A stretch of DNA of 64,000 nucleotides, taken from Trifolium pratense (taxonomy: Eukaryota; Streptophyta; Magnoliopsida; Fabales; Fabaceae). Positions 1 to 12,001 of this stretch are shown piece after piece; position 1 is the stretch's first letter, and each line of letters begins with the position of its first letter. The notes under the pieces are model-generated. The model saw only the letters and a program-made list of their open reading frames with translations, had not been told where the DNA came from and did no database searches. The DNA lies in contig NC_060065.1 in the NCBI RefSeq assembly GCF_020283565.1, positions 41,032,409 to 41,096,408 of the forward strand, given 5' to 3'. The position numbers and the translations under genes are program-made.

Positions 1-640
1 AAGAGTCATCGCTGAACTGTTTTAATATTATTTTTTTTATCGAAGAACTGTTTGTTTATGAAAGAGCTGTTTTTTTTATCTTGAATTATATGTATCAAGA
101 GTTCATTATTTTAGTGATGGTGGAAAACAATTATAAGTATGAGTAGTAGTAGTAGTAGCATATAATGATATTTTTAGTCTAAATAACTTTTTGGACGGGA
201 CTTAATTAAGGCCCAATAACCGAGGAGGTTCATCTCATGTATTTTAAACTCGATCCAAATTGAGCTGAGGTCAAAAGGCGCAACAACCTGCTCAATGATT
301 AAGGAAGTCATGCCTTTCGTAACGGCCGATATTAGAATGATTGACATTAACTGTCAATCATGGCTCTTTAGTTGTTTTTCGACTGTCATTAATGGTGGGG
401 ATGTCGAATCTGGCTGTAGGTCTTGGGCTATATAAAACCTTCTCATGCAAAAGGCAGAAAAAAAAATTTATACTCTCTTAAAACATTTGCTTCACACTTT
501 TACTGACAACGTCGGAACACCTGCAAGTACAAAACCTCCCTCGACTCATCGGAACTGAAGAGGAGCACCACCGGACTAGGTCGACTCTAATCAAGATAAG
601 ATGAATTTTGTTCAAGTTTAAAGATGTATTAATAAAATTT
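1..640. mobile_element. LTR-like retroelement fragment
   Basis: Non-coding sequence less AT-rich than its surroundings, with a TATA-like motif near 430 (GGGCTATATAAAAC) followed by a leader-like stretch and a GC-richer tail, the layout of a plant LTR. No boundaries, target duplication or second LTR can be seen, so it may be a truncated or solo LTR. It lies where intron 1 of the leftward WRKY gene would be. No exon was found here. Confidence 0.3.
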
Positions 641-778
641 ATTTACTAAGTTCAAGTTTAATGATGTATGTGTAATAAAAAAATTTACTAATGGGGAAAA
701 AAAACTTTTTAGATTTTGATATAGTAAAAAATACTTATAGGAACTTAGTATAAGACATGGATAATGCATGAATCTTAC

Positions 779-1158
779 TTTCTCTTGTTGGACCCTTTTG
801 GATTTTTGGTGTTGAGAGTTTTGAATTTCTTGTAAGCTCCATCCAAATCCTCCTCTAGCTTGTGGCAATTCATTGAGAAAGAAAAATCTCTACCATCATT
901 GGAGTCTTGGTTGTTGTTCAAGAGCAATAGTGTATTTGTGAATGATTTGAGTACCTCACGAACAAGATCTTCAGCAACAATTAAGGGTAACACTTTTGAT
1001 GATGATGACTTCAAATTTGACCCTTTCATCATTTCTCTAATATTTGTCTTATCATCAAAAGTTAATACTTCAAGTAATTGATTTGCCATGTCACGTCCTC
1101 TTAATAGCTCTTTTTCCATTGCTTTTTTGCCATTTGTATGCCAAGACAAATTTTCCAT
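779..1158 (-). CDS. Group III WRKY transcription factor, first exon only
   Basis: This exon encodes the N-terminal part of a group III WRKY protein (a DNA-binding factor, normally nuclear and often linked to defence or senescence). The translation has the family pattern LLRGRDMANQLLEVL, then VREVLKSFTNTLLLLN, the same as the complete WRKY gene at 20145-25882. From the ATG at 1158 it runs 380 nt to a GTAAGA donor (778-773) directly after K-R-K, in phase 2, the same site and phase as in the paralogue. Exons 2 and 3, with the WRKYGQK core and zinc finger, would lie to the left. No WRKYGQK coding sequence was found on either strand in 1-778, so the gene leaves the window or is a truncated copy. 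Recognition is firm; whether it is a functional gene is open. Confidence 0.65.
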
Positions 1159-1619
1159 TACCTTTTTTATGTGTAAAAATTAATTAACACCTTGCTATTA
1201 TAGGCTAGATAATTAATATTGGATATGATGAGAGAAAATAAAGAGGGACACTACCTTTTATTCAACTTGGTATTTTTCCACTGCAAATTTAAAGTTTGTT
1301 TTTATAAATGGACAAACTTTCATCGATCAAGTTGATTTTACATAGGCCAAAGTGGGGCATGGAGAACACACAACATATGAAATTTCAATATGAAGTAAGT
1401 GAGTGGTAGGAAGATGATATATTTTTCAAGCCTACCTAGTTTTTTCAACACAAATACTATTATTATAATTCAAATACAAATAAGTTTCATTATCATAAAA
1501 GTAGATCCCACTAAATAATTTAGAGTCTACATAAATTAATTTAATTAATCAATTTTAACTACCAAAATTTAATGAATTTTTTTATAAGAAAATTATTTTA
1601 TTAATTTGAGTACAAGGTA
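1159..1619. other. Upstream region of the leftward WRKY exon
   Basis: AT-rich sequence that should hold the promoter and 5' UTR of the minus-strand WRKY gene. No clear TATA box or W-box (TTGACC/T) cluster was recognised. Confidence 0.3.
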
Positions 1620-1627
1620 CTCAAACC

Positions 1628-2651
1628 TAGAGCTGTCAAAACGGGCGGCCCGGACAGTTTCGGGTCGGCCCTGTCGGGCTCCGAGCTTTGTCGGGCCGGG
1701 CTAAAAAGTCCGGATAAAAAACGGGCTACCAAAATTAGTGCCCGAGCCCGGCCCGGTACGGGTAGTCGGGCTTTCGGGCCGGCCCGGTTTATTTTTTATT
1801 TTATATTTTTTTACTTTTAGTGCTCAAACTCAACCATATAAATAGCATTAATAATTCTCGCGCGTCCTATTTTTTACTCATCCGCTTTTTACTCATCCGC
1901 TATATATATATAATAATTCTCGCGCGCCGTATTTTTACTCATTTTTACTCATCCCCTATCTACGAGTTTCTCGCGCGTCATATTTTTACTCATCCGCTAC
2001 CTACGACTTTCTCGCGCGCCCTTTTTTTACTCTTCCGCTACGTACGAGTTTCTCGTGCCCCCTATTTTTAGTCATCCACTACGTACGAGTTTCTCGCGCG
2101 CCCTATATTTACTCATCCACTACTTACGAGTTTCTCGCACCCTATTTTTACACATCCGCTACTTACGAGTTTCTCGTGCGTCATATTTTTACTCATCCGC
2201 TCCCTACGACTTTCTCACGCGCCCTATTTTTACTCATCCGCTACGTACGAGTTTCTCGCGCGCCCTATTTTTTTTCATCCACTACATACGAGTTTCTCGC
2301 GCGTCCTATTTTTACTCATCCGCTACCTACGAGTTTCTTGGGTGCCCTATTTTTACTCGTCTGCTACTTAAGTAACGGACGGTGTTTTATAAGTTATATT
2401 ACAAACTAATTTCAAATCATCTAAAACAAATTATTTATATTTATATTTATATATTTTTTTTAATTTTAATTTTTTCGGGCTTGCGGGCCGCCCGCGGCCC
2501 ATTCGGGCTAGCCCATATTTTAATCGGGCTTTGTCGGGCCGGGCTAAAAAGCCCGGAAATAATTCGGGCTAGGATTTTCAATGTCCGAGTCCGGGAAAAA
2601 ATCAGGCTTGGCGGGCCGGCCCATTCGGGCTAGCCCATTTTGACAGCTCTA
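1628..2651. mobile_element. Non-autonomous hAT-type element (1,024 bp)
   Basis: Bounded by a perfect 14-bp terminal inverted repeat TAGAGCTGTCAAAA and flanked by an exact 8-bp target duplication CTCAAACC (1620-1627 and 2652-2659), the hAT signature. Both ends have GC-rich subterminal sequence with many GGGC/GGCCCG motifs in both orientations, probable transposase-binding repeats. The middle is a minisatellite and there is no transposase. It is the same family as 21767-22839. Short frames over the array are repeat translations, not genes. Confidence 0.85.
1850..2370. repeat. 41-bp minisatellite inside the hAT element
   Basis: About a dozen imperfect copies of a unit of roughly 41 bp, with core TTTCTCGCGCG then CCTATTTTTACTCATCCGCT and a short spacer ending in TACGAG. 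CpG-rich cores survive in most units. Confidence 0.8.
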
Positions 2652-2659
2652 CTCAAACC

Positions 2660-3588
2660 CACTACAATACACCAAATGTACTTTTCATCCTTAATAGAGG
2701 CGAATTTGAGTTTTTGTCTCGAAAAAATATTCTTACTATTTACCTCTTTAATATCAAATTCCAATCTTTTTAGTCCCTTATTTTAACATATCACACAAAA
2801 AAGCTGACGTACCATTGAATATGTTGACTAAGCCACCGACACGTTGGATTTTAACGCTGATTTCACATTTTTTTTTTATGTTTTTTAATTAATTTTTAAA
2901 GAGACCGAAACAAAAGGTAAAAATATGCAGTGTTTTTGTGATTTATATATCATTTTTATTCTGCAACTTTCTACTGAAAGTTGAACTGGGATAGTGAAAA
3001 AAATAGAGACTTGAAGGCATATATATAGTATTGAATGGAGAGGATGCAAAGGTCCACAAGAGAGAAAAGAGAGGCTAAGATCACATGTGAGTGGGATAGA
3101 GGAAGCAAATTAAAGGCACAAATGAAAGATGTATGCGGTATGGTGGAGCCTAAGATGTTATCAGCGACAGTTTATAGGGAGGGAGAAATTCTAGTAATGG
3201 GAGATGAGGGAGTGAAATTTTTTTATGATGAAATTTTTTTGATGGAAAGATTGTTTGGTTGGTGTGTGAAGAGTTGTGAAAAGAAATGTTTTGGAATTTG
3301 TGATTTTATTGGATTTGTAGGTGTAGAGGGAGGTGAGTTTCCTTGAAAGCATAGACACCCATTCTTGTGAAGCATGCTTCATTATTTTGTTTTCTTTAAT
3401 GATTTTTTAGGTTAAATGATTAATTCTATGTTGAATTATTTGGTTTGGAATGAAAAGATGCAAATTGTTGGGTTTCAACTTTGAATATATATTGTGGAAT
3501 TTTTTTTCCCTTTCTTGAAGATAATAAAAGATTTTTGAAATTTATGTGTTTTAAAATTAGTCAATGGTCATTTACGCCTTTTATACTA
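2660..3588. other. Intergenic; one weak open frame
   Basis: Mostly AT-rich sequence. An open frame of 103 codons at 3035-3346 (+) begins 30 bp after a TATA-like run (ATATATATAG). It matches no family I recognise and its 3' half is low-complexity T/G-rich, so it is not called as a gene. Confidence 0.25.
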
Positions 3589-4110
3589 TAGTAGAAACTC
3601 TTTAAATTAATAATGTCAGGATCGGAGAAACTTATTAATTTAGAGAGTTATTTTTTTTTTGAACAAGCTAATTTAGAGAGTTATTAATTTATCGATAAAT
3701 TAATAATTATTAATTTAAAGAGTTTTAAAGTAATTATACTGTACATACCAAACAAGAAGGCAAATTAGTCTATGCCTCTTAGAATTACGTTGCAGCGAAC
3801 CTTGGGACTCAACGTAAATTAGTAACTACTGCGTTCACATGCATTGGAAATCAATAATGACTTTTGAAGTACAGTAAATGTAAACAAGAGGAACAAATGT
3901 GTTCAATATTTTTTTTTCCAGTTTTTATGAATTATTAATTTATGATTTTTTTAGGACCGAAAATTATAAAGGGATCTCTCGAAAAATTATTATCTTATTA
4001 TTTTATCGAGTTTTTCAATTGTTTACATTGGCCCAAGTCGGGACCGGACAAATTTATTATTTTAGAGAGTTTATTAATTTACCGAGTATTAATTTAAAGA
4101 GTTTCTACTG
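3589..4110. mobile_element. TA-target MITE (522 bp)
   Basis: Terminal inverted repeats of about 24 bp, starting (T/C)AGTAGAAACTC and continuing TTTAAATTAATA on both sides, flanked by TA. Inside are further copies of a TTAATTTAGAGAGTT motif in both orientations. No coding capacity. Confidence 0.65.
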
Positions 4111-4435
4111 TATTTTTAAGTTTTTCTTTATGAGTCAAACTAAAAAAAGGACAACTCAGCATTCCTTACACGTGTGGCCAATCTGCAAGTCAGTAAATTC
4201 TTGGCACATTAACATTTTTGAGTGACATGCAGTGGCGATTTTACCGCCAGGCATGCCAGGCACGTGCCTAGGCTGCCCAATTATTAACTTTTATTTTTTA
4301 AAATAAAACAAAACACAAGAAAGAAAAAAATCATTCTACGCTTTCTCTTTTTCTCTCAGGTCGTGTTGCTCTCAATCTCTCTGTCACTCGCCGTCGCCGC
4401 TCAATCTCCCAGCTGCTCTCAAATCCGCCGCACCA

Positions 4436-4438
<3 letters not shown>

Positions 4439-4487
<49 letters not shown>

Positions 4488-4498
4488 TCTCTCCCCCC
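4439..4498. repeat. (CT)n microsatellite
   Basis: About 22 CT units, then an imperfect CT/C tract, in the leader upstream of the hAT transposase pseudogene. CT-rich leaders are common in plant promoters. Confidence 0.95.
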
Positions 4499-4930
4499 CT
4501 CTCGCAGCCTCGCGCAGATTTGAGGTAAGCAACCTAAAACTAAAACCTCGTCGTCTTGTCCTTGCTCTGTTTGTTTGTTTCTATTAAGAACCTAAAACCT
4601 TCTCAATCTAAAATCTTTGTTTGATGACTTGATTTCCTAGACAAACTCTATTTTCTGTTTCTGTTAAGCACTTAAGCTGTATTGAATTTTAAATTTGTTA
4701 AGCTGTTTTGATTGTTAAGTGATTATATAAATAAGTTGTTTTGATTGTTAAGCTGTTTTGATTGTTAAGTAATTATATAAATAAGTTGTTTTGATTGTCC
4801 TCTGTTGGTTTATTTTTCTGGTGATATTTCTATTTGTTTTTAGCCAGACCTTGGTGTCTTGTGTTTTTTCTTTGTTGTAAGCTTATCCCTGTAAGCTTAT
4901 ATATTAATTTTACATCATTTAATTTCAGAG

Positions 4931-7134
4931 ATGAGAAAGTTTTTGGTTCCTAGAGCATGTATTGAGAATGTGAGTGTTGTGCAATCGGAAGCCGAAGTAG
5001 AAGAAGCACCACCCAATGTGGTCAATGAGTTTAATTCAAATGAGATTGTGCGTGATCCGGGTCTTAGGAAACAAATTTATGAGTATGCTCTGAATATTCA
5101 AGACCAAGTGAGGAGGGCATATATATTGAAGGGTCCAACACAACCAATTTTGGAAAATTTTCCTGGTACTCAATTTGCAAGAGAACCAAGAATAAGAGCA
5201 TTTTGTAAATCATGGTTTAAAAGTTATACATGGATAGAATATAGTGAGTTCAAGGATGCAGCTTATTGTTTTCATTGCTTTCTCTTTAAGCAACCCAGGA
5301 GAGTCGAGCACTTTGGTTATGAAGTCTTCACCAAAGGTGGATATAAAAATTGGAAGAGTGCATCCAATGGCTTGAAAGATCATGTTGGTGGTTATGGTAG
5401 TATGCACAACTCATGTATGAAGCACTATGATGATTATAATAATCAAAGACAAAGTATAGAAAGTAAGTTTCTTAGAGCAACTAGAGAATCGGAAGAGTTG
5501 TATAAGATCTGTTTGACTTGTTCCTTAGATTGTTCAAGATATATATCTCATAGCACAAGGCATGGCTTTCCGTGGCCATAATGAATCTCTTACTTCACTA
5601 AACAAGGGCAATTTTAGAGAGATTGTAGATTGGGTAAAATCTAATAATGAACAAGTGAGAGATGCCTTTGACCGTTGTGCAAAAGATTGCACAATGATAT
5701 GCAGTGACATTCAAAAGGACTTTGCAACGTCTTGTGCACATGAAGTTATCAAGGTGATTATGGAAGAGCTTAGTGATTGACAATTCTCCATGCTTATTGA
5801 TGAGTCACGTGATATATCCGTCAAAGAGCAAATGGCAGTGATGTTTAGGTTAGTAGTTGTATTTTTCAATTTCTAGTACATATTATTCTCCATGCCTCCA
5901 TGTAATAATTATGTAACCTTGTTGAATTTGTTTTTTAGGTTTGTGAACGAGAAAGAGGAAGTTGCGGAACGATTCCAAGGCACTAAAGGAAGCTCTTTAT
6001 AGTATTCTTGATCGTTACATGTTATCTATTTCAAGGTTAAGAGGGCAAGGATATGATGAGTCTTCAAATATGAGAGTTAAATTTAATGGTTTGCAAAAAA
6101 AGATTCTAGATGAAAACCCTTATGCTTTATATGTCCATTGTTATGCTCATCGTTGCTAGTAGTTGCTCATCTATTCATGATTTCTTTGAGTACATCTCCT
6201 TGATTGTAACCACGATAAGTGCATCTTGCAAGAGAATAGATGCTTTGAGAGAGGCACAATACAAGAATATTGTGACTCAACTTGAAACCGGTGAGATATC
6301 TAAAGGAAAGGGCATGCACCAATAATCTAGTCTTGCTAGAGCCGGAGATAGTAGATGGGGTTCACATTATATTACCTTGATTCGTTTGGATCAAATGTGG
6401 TCCTCCATGTTAGATGTGCTTAGTACGGTTGATGAAGTTGGACGTGTTCAAAGTCAAGCGGCGGGTTTGATAGAAAAAATGGAGTGTTTTAAATTTGCTT
6501 TCATTTTGAAGTTAATGTTAAAGTTGTTTGGTATCACAAATGAGCTTTCAAAAATCTTGCAAAGAAAAGATCTTAATATTGTGCTTGCCATGGAATTAGT
6601 TGATGATGTCAAGCTCGGTTGACCACATTGAGAGAGAGTGGTTGGGATGATTTATTTGTTGATGTCCAAAAATTTTGTATTGCTAAAGGTATTCCGATGC
6701 CAAGTATGGATGCAAAAATACCGGTTCGGGGTCGTTCAAGGCTAGAAGGATGACTGTTACTAATCTTCATCATTACCGCGTGCTGAGATTTTTTATGTTG
6801 CTATTGACAAAATATGTGTGGAGATGGATCACCGCTTTAGTGAAGGAAGTAACATTGTGCTTAATTGTTTCTCATGTCTTGACCCCAAAAATTCTTTCTC
6901 CAAGTTTGATGTTGATAAGCTTGCTCGTCTTGCTGATATTTATCATGCAAACTTTTCTGATGTAAACCGTGGAACAATAAGGGAGAACAACTTGAGACTT
7001 ATGTAGTTCACGTGAAAATACATGTTTCATTATCAACTTGTGTAGATGTTCAAAGTTTGGCTATGAAGATGGTTCAAACTGATAAACATTTCGTTTTTTC
7101 TAGTTATGTTTTGCTGGTTTTTTCTAGTTTGTGT
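4931..7134 (+). pseudogene. hAT transposase (zinc finger MYM-type 1-like) pseudogene
   Basis: The product would be the nuclear transposase of the enclosing element. The first frame (4931-5581) carries the TTF-type zinc-finger region (FCKSWFK, YCFHCFLFK). Later frames give the DUF4371/RNase H-like core: LIDESRDISVKEQMAVMF near 5790-5845, RGQGYDESSNMR near 6040-6075, then a VHCYAHR motif, and SRWGSHYITLIRL near 6350-6390. A phase-2 intron at 5849-5938 is bounded by GT and AG. Breaks are a frameshift near 5550, an in-frame TGA at 5778, a frameshift with apparent internal loss near 5960, and stops near 6157, 6323 and 6620, with further frame changes after 6750. The C-terminal dimerisation domain with the usual ERxFSxMK motif is missing, the frame fading after 7050-7110. 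It cannot encode active enzyme. Family assignment is firm. Confidence 0.8.
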
Positions 7135-7301
7135 AACCTTTATTTAGTTGAGCCTTAATTATATTGGAAACATTCATTCCAAAATTAAATATTGAAAAAC
7201 AAGGTTTAAATATTTCTATATTCGAAATTTGGGTTGATAAAATTCCCTCCAAAAATTTGCCTAGGCTGTTTAACATTCCTGGAGTCGCTAGTGGTAACAT
7301 G

Positions 7302-7896
7302 CCCAAATTACAATAATTTGATATTACAAGGGTAAAATGAAAGTTTTTTTTTAGGGATTAAAATCCAAATTCACCAATATTATAGGGACGAAAAACATAT
7401 TTTACTCAATTAAAAATATAATTAAGATACTTATTAGTTATTACTGCATTCTCCGCAAATAAACCAAGAATACAACATCCTTGTAATCCTATTGACAACT
7501 TCGGCTATATTTGCTACTTTTTCATTTAAAAGAATTTCATTGCACTTCAATCAAATACATCACGCCAAAGCTAAACCAAATTAAAAAGAGACATTCTTAC
7601 CATTTTCTATTTACAAACTTTTTCACCATTTCAACTTGGCACCTCTATAGAGAAAAAATAGAGAATATCCTTCTAAAAATAACTATTAATTGAACTATAC
7701 TTGCATATGGAAAGAAACATAAATTTATTTTCTGTCAAAAGATTATAGATTAAAACTTACCAAAGAAAAAGTCAGTGTAAAATTAATAAAAAGTGTGATA
7801 GTAACGTTTCTCATATTATGATTGGATATATTGGTTACTAATAGACCTTTAAATAATATCAATTAATTAATAGTGATGAACTTGGAGAAAGAAGTA
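7302..7896. other. Intergenic, no gene seen
   Basis: AT-rich DNA with short random open frames and no recognised element. Confidence 0.4.
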
Positions 7897-8167
7897 CGCA
7901 TCCGTCTCTAATTATAAATATCATTTTAAAGAAAAAATTTGTCCCTAAACATAAACTCATTTTCAATTCCATAGACACATTTATTATTACTTTTTCAAAT
8001 ATAACCCTACTTTGCATAGAAATACGTAAAGTTAACTACAAATACATCTTTTCACAAAGGACAATATAATAATTGTAAAATTCAAAAAATATACATTTAT
8101 TACACTACCAACTTTTTTAATAAGCGTGAAAAATTGCAAAAGGACTTATATTAAAGGACGGAGGGAG
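7897..8167. mobile_element. Stowaway-like MITE
   Basis: The 3' end reads inwards as CTCCCTCCGTCC and the 5' end as a degraded version (CGCATCCGTCTC). Both are followed by matching AATTATAA/TAATATAAG subterminal sequence and flanked by TA, as for Tc1/mariner-derived Stowaway elements. Confidence 0.65.
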
Positions 8168-8285
8168 TATTATATATTAGGAGTATACTCTTATTTTAAT
8201 GGTATTGTAGTGTGAGCTCATAAGACCAACGTCATGCTGCTGAGAACACAATTTTGAAGACAATAATACCCTTTGATTCATGTTG

Positions 8286-8289
<4 letters not shown>

Positions 8290-8369
<80 letters not shown>
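8290..8369. repeat. (TA)n microsatellite
   Basis: About 40 uninterrupted AT units. Confidence 0.97.
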
Positions 8370-8373
<4 letters not shown>

Positions 8374-9540
8374 GAAGCCGCCCACGTGTTTTCTTTGTTT
8401 ATTCATACTAGTCAAGTGTAACTATGGTCTATAGGGTAAATGATAAATGGGTAAATGATTATGATTCTTATTCTTTTCTATTTCTTTCCCTGATTAGTTA
8501 GTTATTGTAGATTACACTTTGCAATGCCATTCTTATGGCTATGATTAATTTTTTTTATTTTTATTATTTTAAAAATGATAAATTTGTTGTTGGATGGCAC
8601 ATGCTAATTTATATCCAACAAGGACCAAAGTCGATTGCTAATATGCTTTGACCTACAAAATAAACTAAGGTTGTTAAGATTAAATTTTAAATAGTAATTT
8701 AATTGATTTTCTGTTTTTAAATATGAATTTTAAAGTTGCGTAAAAATTCTTTTCACATCGGTTAGATGTAAACACAAGTGAAATTGTAAGTTTTTTTTGA
8801 CACAAACAAATTTATGGCAATTTATTCATACCAATAGAATTTTCCATATAATTATGAGTTACATCAAAAGTACTGCAAAATTTATAAGATTAAATTGCTC
8901 GTGCAAGTGCATATGCACTACCGTTTGCTTACCACCTAATAAACACAATTATGAAATTGTTATAGGAACGTAGTAAGGTTCTACAATATTGTATAATAGA
9001 GCCATACTCAGAGTGGTTTGTGGTCAAATTGTTCACATCTTCCACTATTTTACAATCCATCTCAAACATAACCTTGTGATATCCTATGTTTTATATCCTA
9101 TGTTAGCTACTCAATTAAGGAATTAATGCAAACATATATAACCTTGTGAAAAGAGGCTTTGTAAGTTTAACAACTTTAATTTTGGGTATTTTTTTATCTC
9201 TTCAAAAGAACAAAAGAAACTTGTTTTTAATTTCTTTATTTCCATAATTTATAATTTCTAAATAAATAATATAAACTTCAATAATTCCATAATTTCTAAT
9301 TAAAGTAAGTGTAAATGCTAACAAGTTCAAGTTCGTCAAAAAAAAGAAAAAATTGCAAGGACACTTTTTAAAAGTAGTGTATTCATAATCTCTAAAAAAA
9401 TTCTTTACTTAAATAATTGAGGTTGGTGACGAACGGTATAACTTGAGGCACTTACGTAATCCTTATGACATCACTCACATTATATTCCTAGGTCATTTTA
9501 AGGTGCTACTAGGAGCACTGAGTTTTTTTTTTATGTTATA
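8370..9540. other. Intergenic, no gene seen
   Basis: AT-rich. Around 9421-9490 is a dispersed repeat (ACTTGAG-CACTTACGTAATCCT...TGACATC) that recurs near 27281-27345, so this stretch contains at least one unidentified repeat family. Confidence 0.35.
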
Positions 9541-9576
9541 TACTCTTCCCTCCTTTCCTAAATACTAGTCGCCGGC

Positions 9577-9591
9577 CCGTGCGTTGCACGG
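9577..9591. other. Perfect hairpin CCGTGC-GTT-GCACGG
   Basis: A 6-bp perfect stem with a 3-nt loop in the context GGCCCGTGCGTTGCACGG, a motif common near ends of plant Helitron-like or other dispersed repeats. It stands 100 bp before an 83-bp tandem array. No Helitron 3' end (CTRR) could be fixed. Confidence 0.4.
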
Positions 9592-9689
9592 ATTCGGCGG
9601 AACATCATTTATATATCAATCATGGATATTATCAATCATGAGTGTTATTGACCATGATAAATTAAACAACCACCTTATTATTTGATATT

Positions 9690-10500
9690 TTGTAATAGTG
9701 ATTTTAAAACTTTTGTTAGTGATAAAAAATTTCATTTCCCCCGTCAATTATGAATTTTTATCAGTAAGAAAACTTATAATAGTTATTTTAAAACTTTTAT
9801 CAGTGCTAAAAATTGTCATCTCCCCTTAAATTATAATTTTTTATAATTAATAACATGTAATACTGATTTTAAAACTTTTATCAACGGTCAAAATTGTCAT
9901 CTCCCCATGAATAATAATAGTTTTATCAGCAATAACTTGTAGTAGTGATTTTAAAATTTTTATCAACGATAAAAATTGTCATTTTCACGTGAATTATAAT
10001 TTTTTATCAATAGTAACTTATAATAGTGATTTTGAATATTTTATGAGCGATAAAAATTGTCCTCTTCCCATGAAATATAAATTTTTATCATTAATAATAT
10101 GTAAGAGTGATTTTAAAATTTTTATAAGCGATTAAAATTGTCAGCTCCCCATGAATTACAAATTTTTATCAGTAATAGCTTGTAATAATGATTTTAAAAC
10201 TTTTAGCAGCGATAAAATTGTCATCTCTCCGTGAATTATAAATTTTCATCGGTAATAACTTGCAATAGTGTTTTTAAAACTTTTGTCAAGGATCAAAATT
10301 GTCATCTCCCCATGAATTATAAATTTTTATTAGTAATAAATTATAATAGTGATTTTAAAACTTTTATCAGCAATAAAAATTGTCATCTCCCAATGAATTA
10401 TAAATTTTGTATCAATAACTTGCAATAGTAATTTTAAAGCATTTATTAGCGATAAAAAATGTCATTACCACGTAAATTATAAATTTGTATCAGTTATAAT
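9690..10500. repeat. 83-bp tandem array, about 10 units
   Basis: Each unit contains AGTGATTTTAAAACTTTTAT, then GCGATAAAAATTGTCATC, a CCCC(A/G)TGAATTATAAATT segment and ATCAGTAATAACTTG. Units diverge at scattered positions. An open frame at 10231-10428 is only a repeat translation. The array ends about 50 bp before the copia insertion. Confidence 0.85.
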
Positions 10501-10548
10501 TCTCTATGTTGAGATTTTGGGTAGAATGTCATCTCACAATTTTCCAAC

Positions 10549-12001
10549 TATTGTATTCGGATTTAAAAAATAGTTAAAAAATATTTTTTACAGCCACCGA
10601 AGAGATTACTGGGTTGAGTCGCGGACTAGGTCGCTCTCTTTAAGACGTTTCGTGGCACTGCCCAAAATCGTGCAAGCAGACTATCAGCCACGCCGTCCCC
10701 AGGATAAAACAGCCTAGTTACAACTGTATACCGATATGCTACTGCACGGTAGAAATCGGTCAAAGAATACACCTTCTTGAATGGTACTACAATACCACTC
10801 GAATTGATGCTACGACATCGTTCTATGTTTCATCGGTGATTCAGTGGTACTACAATACCACTCAGATTGATGCTACAACCTCAATCTATGAATCAACGGT
10901 ACTACGATACCACATGTGGTACTACAATACCACATGTATTGATGATATTACAATATCAATCAATATAATGACACTAAGACCATTCCAATATGGTACTAAA
11001 ACCATTCTCAAATCAAAGGGATAATGGTACTAAGACCATTCTTTATTTGAAGGAACTAGTGATACTTTTATCACTCTTAAACCAAATTAACAGTAATAAG
11101 GTTTCTCTTTTATTCAAAGCTTCAACTTATAAAATATTCTAATATACACAAGTAATTTTATTAGAATTAAAAGTCTAACAAGACAATAGAACAAGTTCAA
11201 TATAGACATATCAAACTTAAAATCTACGAAGAAAGTCCATTATATTCAAAACATAATTTAGAGTGAAGTAACTCTCAAAATCATCCTTTATCAAAAACAC
11301 CATAACATGACTAATATAACCTATATTCTTCATTCATTAGTCACAGTGCACGGATATATGAACCGTAAAAGCAGTTACAATCAAATTGACGAAGAAAACC
11401 ATCAATTGATAAAATCAAAAATTAACAAGTGATCTTATATCAATTAGCAACAAGTTTAGGGAATTTATGACATATCCAAATAGATTATTGGCATCACGAA
11501 ATTTGTCAAGTAAACACCATTGCATGTAACAAGTGAATTCCCATTAAGCTAAGTGTTAAATATTAAATTGAAAAACAACAAGAATATTTATATAAATGCA
11601 GTCAAACTTACTGCCACAGATGCAAAGTGATTTGTTGTTCCCGCAATAGCTTCAAAACCTTCTTGTAAGGAGTTTGAAATATGATGATCATGAGATGCTT
11701 TGAATTCACACTATGTGATTGTTTTTCTCATATTTCTGTCGATGCAAGCTCCTTTTATTTTATTTTGACACTCATAAGGAGCATAGTTTTTAATATTTTC
11801 GGTTACAGTTCTAACATAATTATATCCTTGAATAATGAATAGTAAATAAATAAATAATGTTTGTAACCGATGTGAAACTTAATTTATTTATTTCCTCAAA
11901 TTACATATTAGTATGCTACAACACACTAGTATGTTCTAGTACCCGATATGGGACTCAATTTTATTTTCAATTCACACATCATTGTGAACTTTGCTCCAAC
12001 A
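10549..12001 (-). repeat. 3' LTR of the copia element (left copy)
   Basis: 1,453 bp, apparently identical to 14998-16450. It contains short internal repeats of GGTACTACAATACCAC. Open frames at 10836-11024 and 11857-12054 are fortuitous. Confidence 0.92.

Larger units (their letters stand above)
4230..7293 (+). mobile_element. Decayed hAT element with TTF/DUF4371-type transposase
   Basis: A 3,064-bp element with near-matching 8-bp target duplications, GTGACATG (4222-4229) and GTAACATG (7294-7301; 7 of 8). Its ends are degenerate inverted repeats (CAGTGGCGA against CACTAGCGA read inwards), each followed within 60 bp by a shared GCCTAGGCTG subterminal motif. It contains a leader with a CT microsatellite, a probable 5' UTR intron (4525-4928) and a broken transposase. 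The mismatched duplication and degraded ends indicate an old insertion. Confidence 0.75.

Noticed and set aside
1820..2409. Three overlapping frames rich in FSRAL/IFTHPL repeats
   Set aside because: Translations of the 41-bp minisatellite; the period is not a multiple of 3 by design and all frames stay open by chance.
3035..3346. 103-codon frame after a TATA-like run
   Set aside because: No recognisable domain and a low-complexity 3' half; kept only as a note in the region entry.
9690..10500. CRISPR-like array
   Set aside because: Units are contiguous diverged repeats without unique spacers, and the genome is a plant's.
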